Shown: positions 44,033-53,443 of the stretch, in pieces
Layout of the letters: every line of letters begins with the position of its first letter
Position numbering within the stretch: position 1 is the first letter of the stretch
NCBI RefSeq assembly: GCF_001612905.1
Contig: NZ_BDBI01000008.1
Location: forward strand, 62,001 to 126,000
Source of the DNA: Nocardia ignorata NBRC 108230
GTDB taxonomy: Bacteria; Actinomycetota; Actinomycetes; Mycobacteriales; Mycobacteriaceae
DNA: 64,000 nt
Direction: 5' to 3'
The notes under the pieces: model-generated
What the model saw: the letters and a program-made list of their open reading frames with translations, nothing else
Databases searched by the model: none
What the model was told of the DNA's origin: nothing
Made by a program: the position numbers and the translations under genes

Positions 44033-45460
44033 TCATCGCCACGGTGAGGAGTGCGCCTTCTGCAGCGCTCGCTGGGCGGCGTTCGCGCCACACATGCCGT
44101 GGGCGCCCGGGCCCGGTGGCGTCGCCGCCGAGCACAGGTAGTGGCCCGGGACGCCGATGTCATAGGGCTGGAGGGTCTTTCGCGGGCCGAAGACCAGCTG
44201 CGGGATGTCCTTGGCGCCGGTCATGATGTTGCCGCCGACGAAATTCGGGTTGCCCGCGGCGAATTCGGCTGTGCTGTGGACCGCCATGCCGATCACCCGG
44301 TCGCGGAAGCCGGGGGCGAAGCGTTCGAGTTGGGCGATGATCGCCTCGGTGGCGTCACCGGTGTAACCGTTGGGCACGTGGGCGTAGGTCCACACCGGGT
44401 GGACGTCACCCACCGATCGTCCGGGGTCGGCCAGATACTGCTGACCGACCAGAACGAAGGGACGCTGGGGCATCCGGCCCGCGTGGATGTCGCGCTCGGC
44501 CACGGCGATCTCGGCGAAGTCGCCACCCAGGTGCACCGTGCCCGCCCGTCGCGCGGCAGGCGCGGTCCACTGGACACCACCCTCGACGGCGAAGTCCACT
44601 TTGAAAGCGCCCGGCCCATAACGGAACCGGCGATAGGCGCGGGCGACACGGGCGGGCAGCCGGTCGCCCAAGATCTCGGCGACCGCGGTCGGTGCGAGAT
44701 CCCAGATCGTGATATCGGAAGGTGGGAGGTCCGCCGTCGACCGCACCCGGACACCGGTTTCGATCTTGCCGCCGTGGTCACCGAGGACCGCAACCATGGC
44801 GTCGGCGATGCGCTGAGAACCCCCGACCGCCACCGCCCACCCGTATCGGTGGCCCGCGGTGAGGATGCCGAGACCGATACTGGCACTCAGCGGCCGGTGC
44901 AGCGGGTGGAAGGCGTGCGCGGCGATGCCGCCGAACAGCGCCCGGCCCTGCTCGGTGCGGAAGGCCCGTGCCAGAAGTGTGGCGGACAGCGTCGCGGGAA
45001 TCCCGAAACGGGCCAGCCGGATCGGATGCCGGGGGAGGCGCAGCAGCGGCCGCATGATGTCCGCGCTGGTGTGGTCGTAGCCGGCCACCGGGCCCTCGAA
45101 CAGCCCCCTCCACAGTCGCTCGTCGGCGCCGAGTCCGGCGGCGGTGTCGCGGACCGAGCGGTGCAGCACCCCCGCGCTGCCGTCGTCGAGGGGGTGCACG
45201 CAGTCCAATTCGGCGTGCGCCCACCGCAATCCGTACCGTTCCACGTCGATGGTGCGCAGGAAGGGCGAGCCGACGGCCATCGGATGGATGGCCGAGCAGT
45301 GGTCGTGCAGCTGGCCGGGCACGATCGCCTCATGGGAGCGGGTGCCTCCGCCTACGGTGTCGGCCGCTTCCAGCACTGTCACTTCCAGGCCCGCCCGGGC
45401 CAGGGTGATCGCCGCCGCCAACCCGTTGGGGCCGCTGCCGACCACTGTCGCCGTCTTCAT
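44033..45460 (-). CDS. FAD-dependent oxidoreductase, phytoene-desaturase-like
   Basis: A 475-residue flavoprotein. TATVVGSGPNGLAAAITLAR is the N-terminal FAD motif. HPLDDGSAGVLHRSVRD and the C-terminal PGAHGMCGANAAQRAL are typical of the crtI-like NAD(P)/FAD oxidoreductases of mycolate actinobacteria, which are not true carotenoid desaturases. It lies 31 bp after the DUF3556 gene on the same strand and is likely in one operon with it. The substrate is unknown, probably a lipid or isoprenoid. Confidence 0.85.
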   Translation of the reverse strand: MKTATVVGSGPNGLAAAITLARAGLEVTVLEAADTVGGGTRSHEAIVPGQLHDHCSAIHPMAVGSPFLRTIDVERYGLRWAHAELDCVHPLDDGSAGVLHRSVRDTAAGLGADERLWRGLFEGPVAGYDHTSADIMRPLLRLPRHPIRLARFGIPATLSATLLARAFRTEQGRALFGGIAAHAFHPLHRPLSASIGLGILTAGHRYGWAVAVGGSQRIADAMVAVLGDHGGKIETGVRVRSTADLPPSDITIWDLAPTAVAEILGDRLPARVARAYRRFRYGPGAFKVDFAVEGGVQWTAPAARRAGTVHLGGDFAEIAVAERDIHAGRMPQRPFVLVGQQYLADPGRSVGDVHPVWTYAHVPNGYTGDATEAIIAQLERFAPGFRDRVIGMAVHSTAEFAAGNPNFVGGNIMTGAKDIPQLVFGPRKTLQPYDIGVPGHYLCSAATPPGPGAHGMCGANAAQRALQKAHSSPWR

Positions 45461-45491
45461 CGACTCGTCCTGTCTGTCTGCGGTTTCCGGG

Positions 45492-47306
45492 CTATTCGGC
45501 GGGCTGAACGGTGCTGTCCGGCCGGTGCGACACGACCGGGGTGTCGACGTCTTCGCGTCGCCAGGTCACCTGATGGGGGATGGGACCACCGGGCAGCCAG
45601 GGCAGTGCCTCGACCGCGTCGGCGACCCGCCAGGTGCCGCGCTCGATCACGCCGACGGCGGCATCGATCACCATGTACTCCTGGGTGGGTTTGTGGATGG
45701 GCTGCGATTCGACCCAGACCACGATCCATTCTCCGGGCGCGAACCCGACCCGTTGCTGGATCGCCTCGATCAGGTCGAGATTGTGCAGGTGGCCGTCGCC
45801 GAAGTTGAAGCCGATCAGCGAGTTGCAGGCGAACTCGGCTTCGCGCACGGTCCAGCGGTCGATATCGGGAATGTGCTTGTACAGCAGGGAGAACAGGCCG
45901 CGGCCCTGACTGTGCATGGAGCGCCAGCCGATGGTCTGCTGCATCGTGATCTCGGCGACGGCAGGCTCGTAACCCATGGCCCGGAGCTGTTCGAGCTGGT
46001 TGAGCGTGGGCCGGTGCTCGATGGTGTTCAGGTTCTGCTCCGCGCCGGGCGCGAAGGCCCACAGCGCCGAGGCCCAGTTGCCCGCGTACTGACGCATCGA
46101 CGGCAGGAACGACACCAGGTCCGGGCGCAGGTTCCCGACGATCGGGAAGAACGCCAGCCCCACGACGATCGCCAGGGTCAGCCACGGCGAGGACATGTCG
46201 AACACCGCGTACCCCTCGCTGTTCGGGTAGCCGAGGAACAGGAACACCGTCAGGTAGGCGAACAGGATGTTCCATTCCAGCGGCACCGCCAGCGGAAAGG
46301 TGGAGGTGATGAACAGGTGGAACACGACCATCATCGCCACGCCGGCCAGGGTGAGCCAGTGGTTGGTGGAGAACAGCAGCACGATCGGGGTGACCACCTC
46401 GACGGTTGTGCCGCCGACGTGCGCCGTGAACGCCGCAAGCCTGGAGGGGCGGATGTCGTGCGGGAAGTCGCGGTAGTGGGCTCGCTTGACCGATCGGAAC
46501 GGCACGGAAGGGCTGTTGGACACCATCGGCGGCACGACATTGGCGAAGTGCCTACCGAACTTCGACGCCCCGGCACCGACCCACACGATCACGATCAGCA
46601 GCTTGGCGGCGATGATCATGTCGGTGAACGGCAGCAGGGCGAAGAACACCAGCGCGGGCAGATATTGCTCACCACGCGCGGCCAGGAAGATCGTCTTGTC
46701 CCGCAGCCCGCACAGGATGTACAGCGCGATCGCGACGATGAGCAGCGCGGGGCTGATCAGCCCGGAAGTGTTGTCGGGCAGGCGTTCCAGCAGCGACTGG
46801 GATGTACGTCCCGGCGCCAGCAGCGCGAGCCCGAGGGCCGCGAGGAAGCCGAGGTACAGCACGACATCCAGGGCTGTGCGGGTGTTGCCCGCGGTGAACG
46901 GCACCCGCCGCCACGGTCGTAGCCGGATGGTTCCCGGCCGGGCGAAGAACAGCACGCCACCGGTCATCGGCTTGAATTTGCCCGCCAGCGGACCCCAGGA
47001 CCCGGCCACGCCGATCGCCTCGAGCAGCACAGTCCACACCACCAGCTTCTGGTAGACGATCGGCTGATCCCACCAGGCGCCGATGTCCCAGAACGGGCCG
47101 GTTCCCGAGGTCAGCGTCGACACCAGGACGCCGCCGAACATGTAGAGCACCAGCAGTTTCAGCACATAGACGGTGTGGATCATCTTCGGTGTGCCGAAGC
47201 CGTACTCGACCCAGTGCAGGGCCAGGGTGCGCACACGGTCGCGTAGTGGCAGATCGAGAAATGTCTCCGTATCCACCGGGGGGAAATCACCTGTTTTGAA
47301 CCCCAT
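45492..47306 (-). CDS. DUF3556 membrane protein
   Basis: A 604-residue integral membrane protein of the DUF3556 family found in mycobacteria, Nocardia and relatives. About eight or nine transmembrane helices occupy residues 35-400. The N-terminus GFKTGDFPPVDTETFLDLP and the LIGFNFGDGHLHNLDLIEAI region are characteristic. A cytoplasmic or periplasmic C-terminal third (about 420-604) is soluble. ATG 47306 is preferred to ATG 47315. Function unknown; position between an acyl-CoA synthetase and an FAD oxidoreductase suggests lipid metabolism in the envelope. Confidence 0.85.
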   Translation of the reverse strand: MGFKTGDFPPVDTETFLDLPLRDRVRTLALHWVEYGFGTPKMIHTVYVLKLLVLYMFGGVLVSTLTSGTGPFWDIGAWWDQPIVYQKLVVWTVLLEAIGVAGSWGPLAGKFKPMTGGVLFFARPGTIRLRPWRRVPFTAGNTRTALDVVLYLGFLAALGLALLAPGRTSQSLLERLPDNTSGLISPALLIVAIALYILCGLRDKTIFLAARGEQYLPALVFFALLPFTDMIIAAKLLIVIVWVGAGASKFGRHFANVVPPMVSNSPSVPFRSVKRAHYRDFPHDIRPSRLAAFTAHVGGTTVEVVTPIVLLFSTNHWLTLAGVAMMVVFHLFITSTFPLAVPLEWNILFAYLTVFLFLGYPNSEGYAVFDMSSPWLTLAIVVGLAFFPIVGNLRPDLVSFLPSMRQYAGNWASALWAFAPGAEQNLNTIEHRPTLNQLEQLRAMGYEPAVAEITMQQTIGWRSMHSQGRGLFSLLYKHIPDIDRWTVREAEFACNSLIGFNFGDGHLHNLDLIEAIQQRVGFAPGEWIVVWVESQPIHKPTQEYMVIDAAVGVIERGTWRVADAVEALPWLPGGPIPHQVTWRREDVDTPVVSHRPDSTVQPAE

Positions 47307-47396
47307 TGTTCTCATGCCCTTCTTGTCGTGTTCCGGGCGCGCGCGACCGCGACCGGAATTGCCTCGAACTCCGAATTACCTTCCGGTGGAGTGTGT

Positions 47397-48833
47397 TCAG
47401 GCGGTCGTCGCGACCGCGCGGAGCCGGTTCTTGTCGATCTTGCCGACGGGATTGCGCGGCAGTTCGGTGGTGAGCACGATCGCCGCGGGCACCTTGAACG
47501 CGGCGAGCCGCGCGCGGCAGTGCTCGGTGAGCTCGGCGGCGGTCACGGCGCCGGTGGCGACCACGTGGGCGACCGGCACCTCCCCGAGCACCGGATCGGG
47601 CGCTCCGACCACCGCCGCCTCGTGCACGGACGGGTGGGTGTAGAGCGCGTTCTCGATCTCCTTCGGGTAGAGGTTCTCCCCACCGCGGATGATCATGTCC
47701 TTGATCCGGTCGACGAGGACCAGATAACCATCGGAGTCGAAATAGCCGATATCACCGGTGTGCAGTCGGCCGTCGATCACCGTCTTCGCCGTCTCCTCGG
47801 GCTTGCCGAGGTAGCCGCGCATGACATTCGGTCCGCTGATCACCACTTCGCCGCGTTCCCCGGCGGGCTGCGCGACGCCGTCGAGGTCGACGACCTGCAC
47901 GATCTGACCCGGCAGCGGCAGACCCACCGTGCCCGGCTTGCGTTGCCCCGACGCCGGATTCAGTGTCGAGGCGCACGTGCCCTCGGACAGCCCGTAGCCT
48001 TCCACGACCGGGACACCGAAGCGGTCCTCGAACCGGGCGATGAGTTCTGCGGGCATGGGTGCCGCGCCGCAGATCGCCAGCCGCAGCGGGGAGGTGTCGG
48101 GACACAGCTCGGCGGGCTGGGCAACCAGCATGGCGTAGATCGCGGGCACGCCGGAGAAATAGGTCGGGCGGACCCGCTCGACCAGGTCGAAGAAGCCGGT
48201 CGCGGAGAACTTCCCGGCAATCGTGGTGTGCCCTCCGGCCAGCAGCGGCGACAGCACGCTGACCACGATCCCGTTGACGTGGAACAGGGGCAGGATCAGC
48301 AGACTGTGGTCGGTGTCGTCCAGACCGAGCGCGCCGATGACCATCGCGCACATGGCGGCAAGGTTGTCGTGGCCGAGCAGCACGCCCTTGGGGCGGCCGG
48401 TGGTACCGCTGGTGTAGATGATCAGCGCCAGACCGTCGCGAGGGGCCACTGCCGCGACCGGGCCGGCGGAATGCGCCAGTTCGGCCACGTCGAGGGTGGT
48501 TCCCGATCGGCCGGGGTCACCGACGACCACCAGTGCTCGCGAATCGGCGATCTGAAAGCTGATGTCGTCGTCGGTCAGTCCCGGGTTCACCGGTGTCACC
48601 GCCGCACCGAGCTGCCAGGCGGCGAACAGCACGACCACGAGGTCGACGCGGTTGGGCAGCACCACCGCGACCACGTCACCCGCGCGCACGCCCGCCTGGC
48701 GCAGCACCGAGGCGGCGCCGTGCACCCGCTCCCGGAACCGCGCGTTCGTCAGTGCGGTGGTGTCGTCGGCCAGGCACGGCGCGTCCGGCGCGGAAACCGC
48801 TCGGGTGGTTGGCAATTCGACGATCTGTCGCAT
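47397..48833 (-). CDS. AMP-forming acyl-CoA synthetase/ligase
   Basis: A 478-residue adenylate-forming enzyme. The P-loop-like A3 motif is IIYTSGTTGRPKGVL, and A5 VEGYGLSEGT is present. The A7-A8 region reads LHTGDIGYFDSDGYLVLVDR followed by KDMIIRGGENLYP. The C-terminal catalytic Lys lies in PRNPVGKIDKNRL. It should activate a carboxylic acid to its CoA thioester. It is the first gene of the minus-strand set with DUF3556 and the FAD oxidoreductase. GAGGAA lies 5 nt before the ATG. A long inverted repeat precedes it. Confidence 0.92.
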   Translation of the reverse strand: MRQIVELPTTRAVSAPDAPCLADDTTALTNARFRERVHGAASVLRQAGVRAGDVVAVVLPNRVDLVVVLFAAWQLGAAVTPVNPGLTDDDISFQIADSRALVVVGDPGRSGTTLDVAELAHSAGPVAAVAPRDGLALIIYTSGTTGRPKGVLLGHDNLAAMCAMVIGALGLDDTDHSLLILPLFHVNGIVVSVLSPLLAGGHTTIAGKFSATGFFDLVERVRPTYFSGVPAIYAMLVAQPAELCPDTSPLRLAICGAAPMPAELIARFEDRFGVPVVEGYGLSEGTCASTLNPASGQRKPGTVGLPLPGQIVQVVDLDGVAQPAGERGEVVISGPNVMRGYLGKPEETAKTVIDGRLHTGDIGYFDSDGYLVLVDRIKDMIIRGGENLYPKEIENALYTHPSVHEAAVVGAPDPVLGEVPVAHVVATGAVTAAELTEHCRARLAAFKVPAAIVLTTELPRNPVGKIDKNRLRAVATTA

Positions 48834-48848
48834 GATTCCTCACGAGGC

Positions 48849-48875
48849 TGATTGTGATCTGAGTTACATCAATCA
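48849..48875. promoter_or_regulatory. 27-bp inverted repeat between acyl-CoA synthetase and PucR genes
   Basis: TGATTG (48849-48854) and CAATCA (48870-48875) are perfect 6-bp arms around a 15-bp centre that contains partial TGAT/ATCA symmetry. It lies 16 bp upstream of the acyl-CoA synthetase start and 119 bp from the divergent PucR start. It is a candidate operator for that PucR protein. Confidence 0.4.
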
Positions 48876-48993
48876 CCGTAAGGACTGGTCTCCGCGGCGG
48901 CTACGGGCCGGGAGACCAGCGTTGCGAGCCCCCGTTGTGCCACGGGTACAAACAGCCTGGTCGGCGGGTGGACGCGGGGTAGTGTCGGCGCCC

Positions 48994-50214
48994 ATGGCCC
49001 CCGACTACGACGCTCTTGTCCGCGAGGTGGCGGGCCGGATCAAGGCGGATCTGGACCGGCTCACCCCCGCGATGACCACGATGTTCGCCGACACCATCCC
49101 GGAGTTCCGCCACGATGACGAGATCCGCGGACTCATGGTCGCCAGCACGGAGTCGAACCTCACCGCCATCATCGACATGCTCACCCTCGGCATCGGGCTC
49201 GGCGACATCACCGTGCCGCCCGCCGCCGCCGAATACGCCCGCCGTTTCGCCCAGCACGATCTGTCGCTCGAGGCGCTGCTGCGGGCCTACCGACTCGGCG
49301 AGCACATGTTCGTGCAGCGGACGATCAGGTTACTGACCGAGTTGGCGGCGCCCACCGAAGCGGCGCTGGGCGCCGCGGCGCGCATCGCCGAGCTCGTCAA
49401 CAGCTACATCGACCAGGTGATCGAGGGCCTGATCGATATCTACGGCACGGAGCGACGCCGCTGGGACGCGCGCACCGACGCCGCCCGCGCTGCCCAGGTA
49501 CGCGCGGTGCTCGACGCCGAGGAGCTGGATCTGGCCTCCGCGGAGCAGATGCTGTCGGCGTCGCTGCGCGGCTGGCACCAGTTCGTGCTGCTGTGGACAC
49601 CGCCGGGAACCGCCGACCCGGGGCCTGTGTTGCGAGCCGGCATCCAGGTGCTGGCCGCGGTGTCGGCCCGTCCACCCATGACCGTCGACATCGACGAGCA
49701 CACCCGCTGGGTGTGGCTGGCTTCGACCGGCAGGCCCGTGCTGGACACCGCTCGGTTGGCCCGGGAGCTGCGCGCGACACCGGTTCTGTCGATGGCCGTG
49801 GGGGATCCCGCGCCGGGGCTCGCGGGTTTCCGGCAAAGTTTCCACGACGCGCAGCGGGCTCGCTCGGTGGCGGTGGCCGCCCGATCGCGCGGCGTACTCG
49901 CCTACGCGGACGTGGCGCTCACCGGGCTGCTCGCCGACGACGCGACGCGGGTTCAGGTCTGGGCGGGGCGCGTGCTCGGCGGACTGATGGGCACCGACGA
50001 GACGGCGGCCAGGCTCCGGGAGACGGTGCGCGTATTCCTCGACGCGCGAGGCAGTTACACCGATGCCGCCGCGCGCCTGCACGTCCACAAGAACACCGTG
50101 CACTATCGGGTGCGCAAAGCCGAGGAGGTGCTCGGGCATTCACTCACCGAGCACCGGCTCGACATCGAGGTGGCGCTGCTGGCCTGTGCGCAGCTGGGGT
50201 TGCCGAGGCCCTGA
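48994..50214 (+). CDS. PucR/CdaR-type transcriptional regulator (third of four)
   Basis: A 406-residue regulator, the most divergent of the four. It has a helical N-terminal half (about 1-165) and a sensor region, and the C-terminal helix-turn-helix RLHVHKNTVHYRVRKAEEVL. The YQLTRPGP signature of the others is absent. ATG 48994 is used; GTG 48982 is an alternative. It is divergent from the acyl-CoA synthetase/DUF3556/FAD operon, which makes it the most likely direct regulator of those genes. Confidence 0.87.
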   Translation: MAPDYDALVREVAGRIKADLDRLTPAMTTMFADTIPEFRHDDEIRGLMVASTESNLTAIIDMLTLGIGLGDITVPPAAAEYARRFAQHDLSLEALLRAYRLGEHMFVQRTIRLLTELAAPTEAALGAAARIAELVNSYIDQVIEGLIDIYGTERRRWDARTDAARAAQVRAVLDAEELDLASAEQMLSASLRGWHQFVLLWTPPGTADPGPVLRAGIQVLAAVSARPPMTVDIDEHTRWVWLASTGRPVLDTARLARELRATPVLSMAVGDPAPGLAGFRQSFHDAQRARSVAVAARSRGVLAYADVALTGLLADDATRVQVWAGRVLGGLMGTDETAARLRETVRVFLDARGSYTDAAARLHVHKNTVHYRVRKAEEVLGHSLTEHRLDIEVALLACAQLGLPRP

Positions 50215-50421
50215 ACCGTCGCGGTGGCAGCGCTCGCATACATACCCGATGCGGGGCGGAAACGGCCGTCACCATTTGTTGTGGATTCCTCCGAGGATTG
50301 TGTGGCGAGCGAAATGGGAACGTCAAAACCTCGGCCGGACGAATGAGCTCCGGGAGTCGTCGTGATCTGATCGAGATGTCCCGAGGATGGGATGTTCACG
50401 AGCACAATCGAGGAAGTACAT

Positions 50422-50589
50422 ATGAACGCCAAAATCAGCCGCCCGCTCGCCGTTGCCGCGCTCGTCATGTCGGCCGCCGCGCTGAGCGCGGGCACCGCCA
50501 CCGCCGCCGCGCCCGCACCTGTTTCGGGTTCGGTCGAGGTCTGCCTGCCGCTGCCGCTGGGGCCGCTGGAAGTGAGCTTCTGCCTCTGA
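50422..50589 (+). CDS. 55-residue secreted peptide with two cysteines
   Basis: Signal peptide of about 29 residues (NAKISRPLAVAALVMSAAAL to TATAAA), then a mature peptide of about 26 residues. The mature part ends SVEVCLPLPLGPLEVSFCL, with two Cys 16 residues apart. GAGGAAG lies 7 nt before the ATG. The DNA around it is richer in A/T than the neighbours. No family is recognised. It could be a small surface or signalling peptide. It lies between two PucR genes and is transcribed with the second. Confidence 0.7.
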   Translation: MNAKISRPLAVAALVMSAAALSAGTATAAAPAPVSGSVEVCLPLPLGPLEVSFCL

Positions 50590-50682
50590 TCTGCCAGACC
50601 GTGCGGCGGGTGTGGGCGAGCGTCGGGGCGCCCGCACCTGCCCGTGCCCGGTAACTACGAACTCGGGTGGGAAGGATTCACC

Positions 50683-51945
50683 ATGGCTGTTTCGACCTCC
50701 ATCGAACCGTTCTTGACCGCCGCGGGCCGCCCGGTATCGACGCCCTTGAGCGATGTGCGCGCGATCTCGCGGCAGATGGTCGTCCATTTCATCGAAAACG
50801 TCGTCCCCTGCGGCACACTGCCCGGTGAAGCGCTCGACGGCGATATCACCACCGTCACCAGAATCTGCCTGGAACTCACCCGGAGCATGCTCGACGGCCG
50901 CGATCTGCCCGGCCGAGTGGAGCGCGTACAGGCCGCCGCCGCCGACTGGGCGCGCGAGGGCATTCCGATCGACACCATCCATCACGCCGTGTACGAAGGC
51001 TTCAAACTCGGCTTCGACCTCATCATCACCAATGTCACCAACCATGATCACGACACCATGGTCGGCGTGGTGCGGCGGCTGATGGACGCCCAGGACATGA
51101 TCACCGCCGCGGTGTCGGCGGCGTATGTGCGGGAACTGCGTGCTGTCGTCAGCGAGCACCATACCGCCGTGCACACCCTCACCTCGGCGCTGCTCGGCGG
51201 CCAGAACACCGCGACGATGGCCAGGGAATGCGGCATCGAGATCGACACCGAATATCACGTCATGGCGCTCGAACTTCCACCCCATGCAAAAGAATCCGAA
51301 CCGGGGTTGAACGCGAAAATAGTCGCCCGACGCAAGCTGCGGCGAGTCCAAGCCGAACTCGCCGACCGATGCGACGGCAAGGCACTCTCGCTGCTCAGCG
51401 TGGACGGCGGCACATTGCTGCTGCCTGCCTCCGAGTTCGCCGGAGCAGACCTCGACGACCTGGTGACACGCCTGTCCGCGGCCGCCCAGGTACCGCTCCG
51501 CGCGGTGGTGACGACGGCGGCGCCGACGGAGATCCCGCGCGCCGCCGAAGAGGTCCACGAACTCATCGAAATAGTGCACCGTCTCGGCGGGCCGAGCAAG
51601 GTGTACCGCCCGCGCGAATTGGCATTCGAATATCAGCTCACACGACCGGGACCCGCCCGCGACTATCTGAGTTCTGTCCTCGATTCCCTCGAACCGCATC
51701 CTGAATTGATGCAAACCCTCGAGGTGTATTTGGCGACGAATATGCAACGTGCGCGCACCGCGCGAAAAATGTTCATCCACACCAATACCGTCGATTACCG
51801 ACTCAAGCGGATCACCCAGATGACCGGATTCGACCTCAACGACATCACCGGGCTGTGCTATCTCCGCGCGGCCCTGCTGATCCGAGCGCACCGCAGCACG
51901 AAAACCGTCGAAGTCCCCGAAGATCCCGGCACGCGCGCGAGCTGA
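50683..51945 (+). CDS. PucR/CdaR-type transcriptional regulator (fourth of four)
   Basis: A 420-residue regulator, closely similar in layout to the copy at 41390. TRSMLDGRDLPGRVERVQAA and WAREGIPIDTIHHAVYEGFK form the N-terminal domain. YQLTRPGPARDYLSSVLDSL leads into the helix-turn-helix KMFIHTNTVDYRLKRITQMT. The ATG at 50683 has GGAAGGA upstream. It follows the 55-residue peptide gene by 93 bp and could be cotranscribed. Confidence 0.87.
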   Translation: MAVSTSIEPFLTAAGRPVSTPLSDVRAISRQMVVHFIENVVPCGTLPGEALDGDITTVTRICLELTRSMLDGRDLPGRVERVQAAAADWAREGIPIDTIHHAVYEGFKLGFDLIITNVTNHDHDTMVGVVRRLMDAQDMITAAVSAAYVRELRAVVSEHHTAVHTLTSALLGGQNTATMARECGIEIDTEYHVMALELPPHAKESEPGLNAKIVARRKLRRVQAELADRCDGKALSLLSVDGGTLLLPASEFAGADLDDLVTRLSAAAQVPLRAVVTTAAPTEIPRAAEEVHELIEIVHRLGGPSKVYRPRELAFEYQLTRPGPARDYLSSVLDSLEPHPELMQTLEVYLATNMQRARTARKMFIHTNTVDYRLKRITQMTGFDLNDITGLCYLRAALLIRAHRSTKTVEVPEDPGTRAS

Positions 51946-52025
51946 CCCGTCGCGACACGGGTCACTGCGCCGAGACCGTCGGCCCGCGAATTCATCCGAC
52001 ACCTCGCCGCTGTTGCGGAAGTCGG

Positions 52026-52961
52026 TCAGCGGCCCGGCTCCGGGATGTCGAGTTCGATGTCATCCATCGGCAGGTCGGCCAGTGTGAGAACGCGATGGAG
52101 AGAGTGGATTCCGTGGGGGAGGTGCGGCGCGTGAGTCGCGGCTGCGGCAGCCACGATCGCGGTCGCGCGGGATTGGTTTGTTCCGCGTGCCCAGCGCGTG
52201 GTCCCGTCGTGGCCGCGGGCCAGCACGATCCATCGGTCGGTCCCTGGGAAGTGGAGTCCGCGTGGCGCTTTCGCGGCGCCGGGGAGCCAGGTGAGTGCGG
52301 CGAGTGCGGTGGTGGCAAGTCGGGAATCGAGGCCGAAGAACGTGCGTACAGCAACTTCGAAGTCGCGCTGGAGGGTGTGCTGGTCGGCGAAATCGAGTCG
52401 GTAGAGCCGCCGTGGTCTCCGGTGCCCGGGTAGCAGGAAGGTCTCGGGCTGTGTGTAGTTGCGGATGTAGCCGTCACCGCCGCGGAAGTGCTTGCCCAGC
52501 AGCCGATATGACCATTCGACGGCGGCAGCGCCGTGATGTTCGCCGGCGCCGAGGAATACGGCGAGGTCGATCGGGCCCGGCGAGGTTCGGTGGACTGCTG
52601 CTGCGAGCAGGTTGGTGAGCCCAGGGGCGAGGCCGACCTCGACGACGACCGGAGACCCCACATTTGTCCGTGCGAGGTCGTCGAGATATTCGGAGGTGGC
52701 CGAGATTTGTATGAACGCGGACCCGTGGTCACCGGCGAGGGCGGCCAATCGTGGATTTTCGGCTCCCGAGGCGTTGACTGTCACATCGGTGCCGGGCAGC
52801 GCCGCACGATAGGCCGACAGCCGAGGGTCTTGGAGATCGATGACCATGTCCGAGCGGGCCGGATCGCGTCCGGCGACGACCACCGCGTCTCCTCGGCGGC
52901 GGAGCTCGGTGACGAGATGGCCGCCTACGGCGCCGTAGCCGCCGAGCACCAGGACCCTCAT
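52026..52961 (-). CDS. Saccharopine-dehydrogenase-like NAD(P)-binding protein
   Basis: A 311-residue Rossmann-fold protein. RVLVLGGYGAVGGHLVTELR is the dinucleotide motif at 2-21; VTVNASGAENPRLAALAG and VEVGLAPGLTNLLAA follow. This is the saccharopine dehydrogenase NADP-binding type, of which many are trans-acting enoyl reductases or of unknown function. The ATG overlaps the stop of the upstream membrane gene by 4 bp. The operon is divergent from a TetR across a periodic operator array. Confidence 0.82.
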   Translation of the reverse strand: MRVLVLGGYGAVGGHLVTELRRRGDAVVVAGRDPARSDMVIDLQDPRLSAYRAALPGTDVTVNASGAENPRLAALAGDHGSAFIQISATSEYLDDLARTNVGSPVVVEVGLAPGLTNLLAAAVHRTSPGPIDLAVFLGAGEHHGAAAVEWSYRLLGKHFRGGDGYIRNYTQPETFLLPGHRRPRRLYRLDFADQHTLQRDFEVAVRTFFGLDSRLATTALAALTWLPGAAKAPRGLHFPGTDRWIVLARGHDGTTRWARGTNQSRATAIVAAAAATHAPHLPHGIHSLHRVLTLADLPMDDIELDIPEPGR

Positions 52962-53422
52962 CGGTTTGTTCCGGGCGAGGCGTCGAGACGCGCGGATGGG
53001 TCGGTTGATTTCCTGGCTCGTAGTACGCCGACGCCGACGAACCCGTAGACGAGACCGGTGCCGATCTCGGTGATCGCGCTCAGCCAGGAGAACCAGGTGA
53101 CGTTGGTGTGCGGCAACGAGATATAGCTGTCTTGATAGTCGGCCCAGAATGTCGGTAGCAGGTGGGCGTAGGTGAACACGGCCGCGCTGCCGAAACCGAT
53201 GCCGATCGCCGCTTCCGGCGCCCGGTACCGGTAAGTCATCGTCATCAGAACGGCGACGGCGACAAGCACTGCCTGCACGTTGCCGCCGATCATGATCGAC
53301 ATCGGCGAAGCGTCCATGCCGCGGCGCAGATGATCCAAGCCGTGGACGCCGAACCCGATCGCGAACGTCACAGCGGCCAGTCGCAGGTTTCGTGTCCGAC
53401 GTCGATTGTCTTGGATGGCCAT
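52958..53422 (-). CDS. Four-helix membrane protein, unknown
   Basis: A 154-residue integral membrane protein with four predicted helices at about 14-35, 45-64, 72-92 and 105-132, short loops and a charged C-terminal tail. HGLDHLRRGMDAS lies between helices 1 and 2 and contains closely spaced His residues. No family is recognised with confidence. It is first in a coupled two-gene operon and probably works with the Rossmann protein or in the same stress response. Controlled presumably by the divergent TetR. Confidence 0.75.
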   Translation of the reverse strand: MAIQDNRRRTRNLRLAAVTFAIGFGVHGLDHLRRGMDASPMSIMIGGNVQAVLVAVAVLMTMTYRYRAPEAAIGIGFGSAAVFTYAHLLPTFWADYQDSYISLPHTNVTWFSWLSAITEIGTGLVYGFVGVGVLRARKSTDPSARLDASPGTNR

Positions 53423-53443
53423 TACCTACCTCTATACCCGGCG

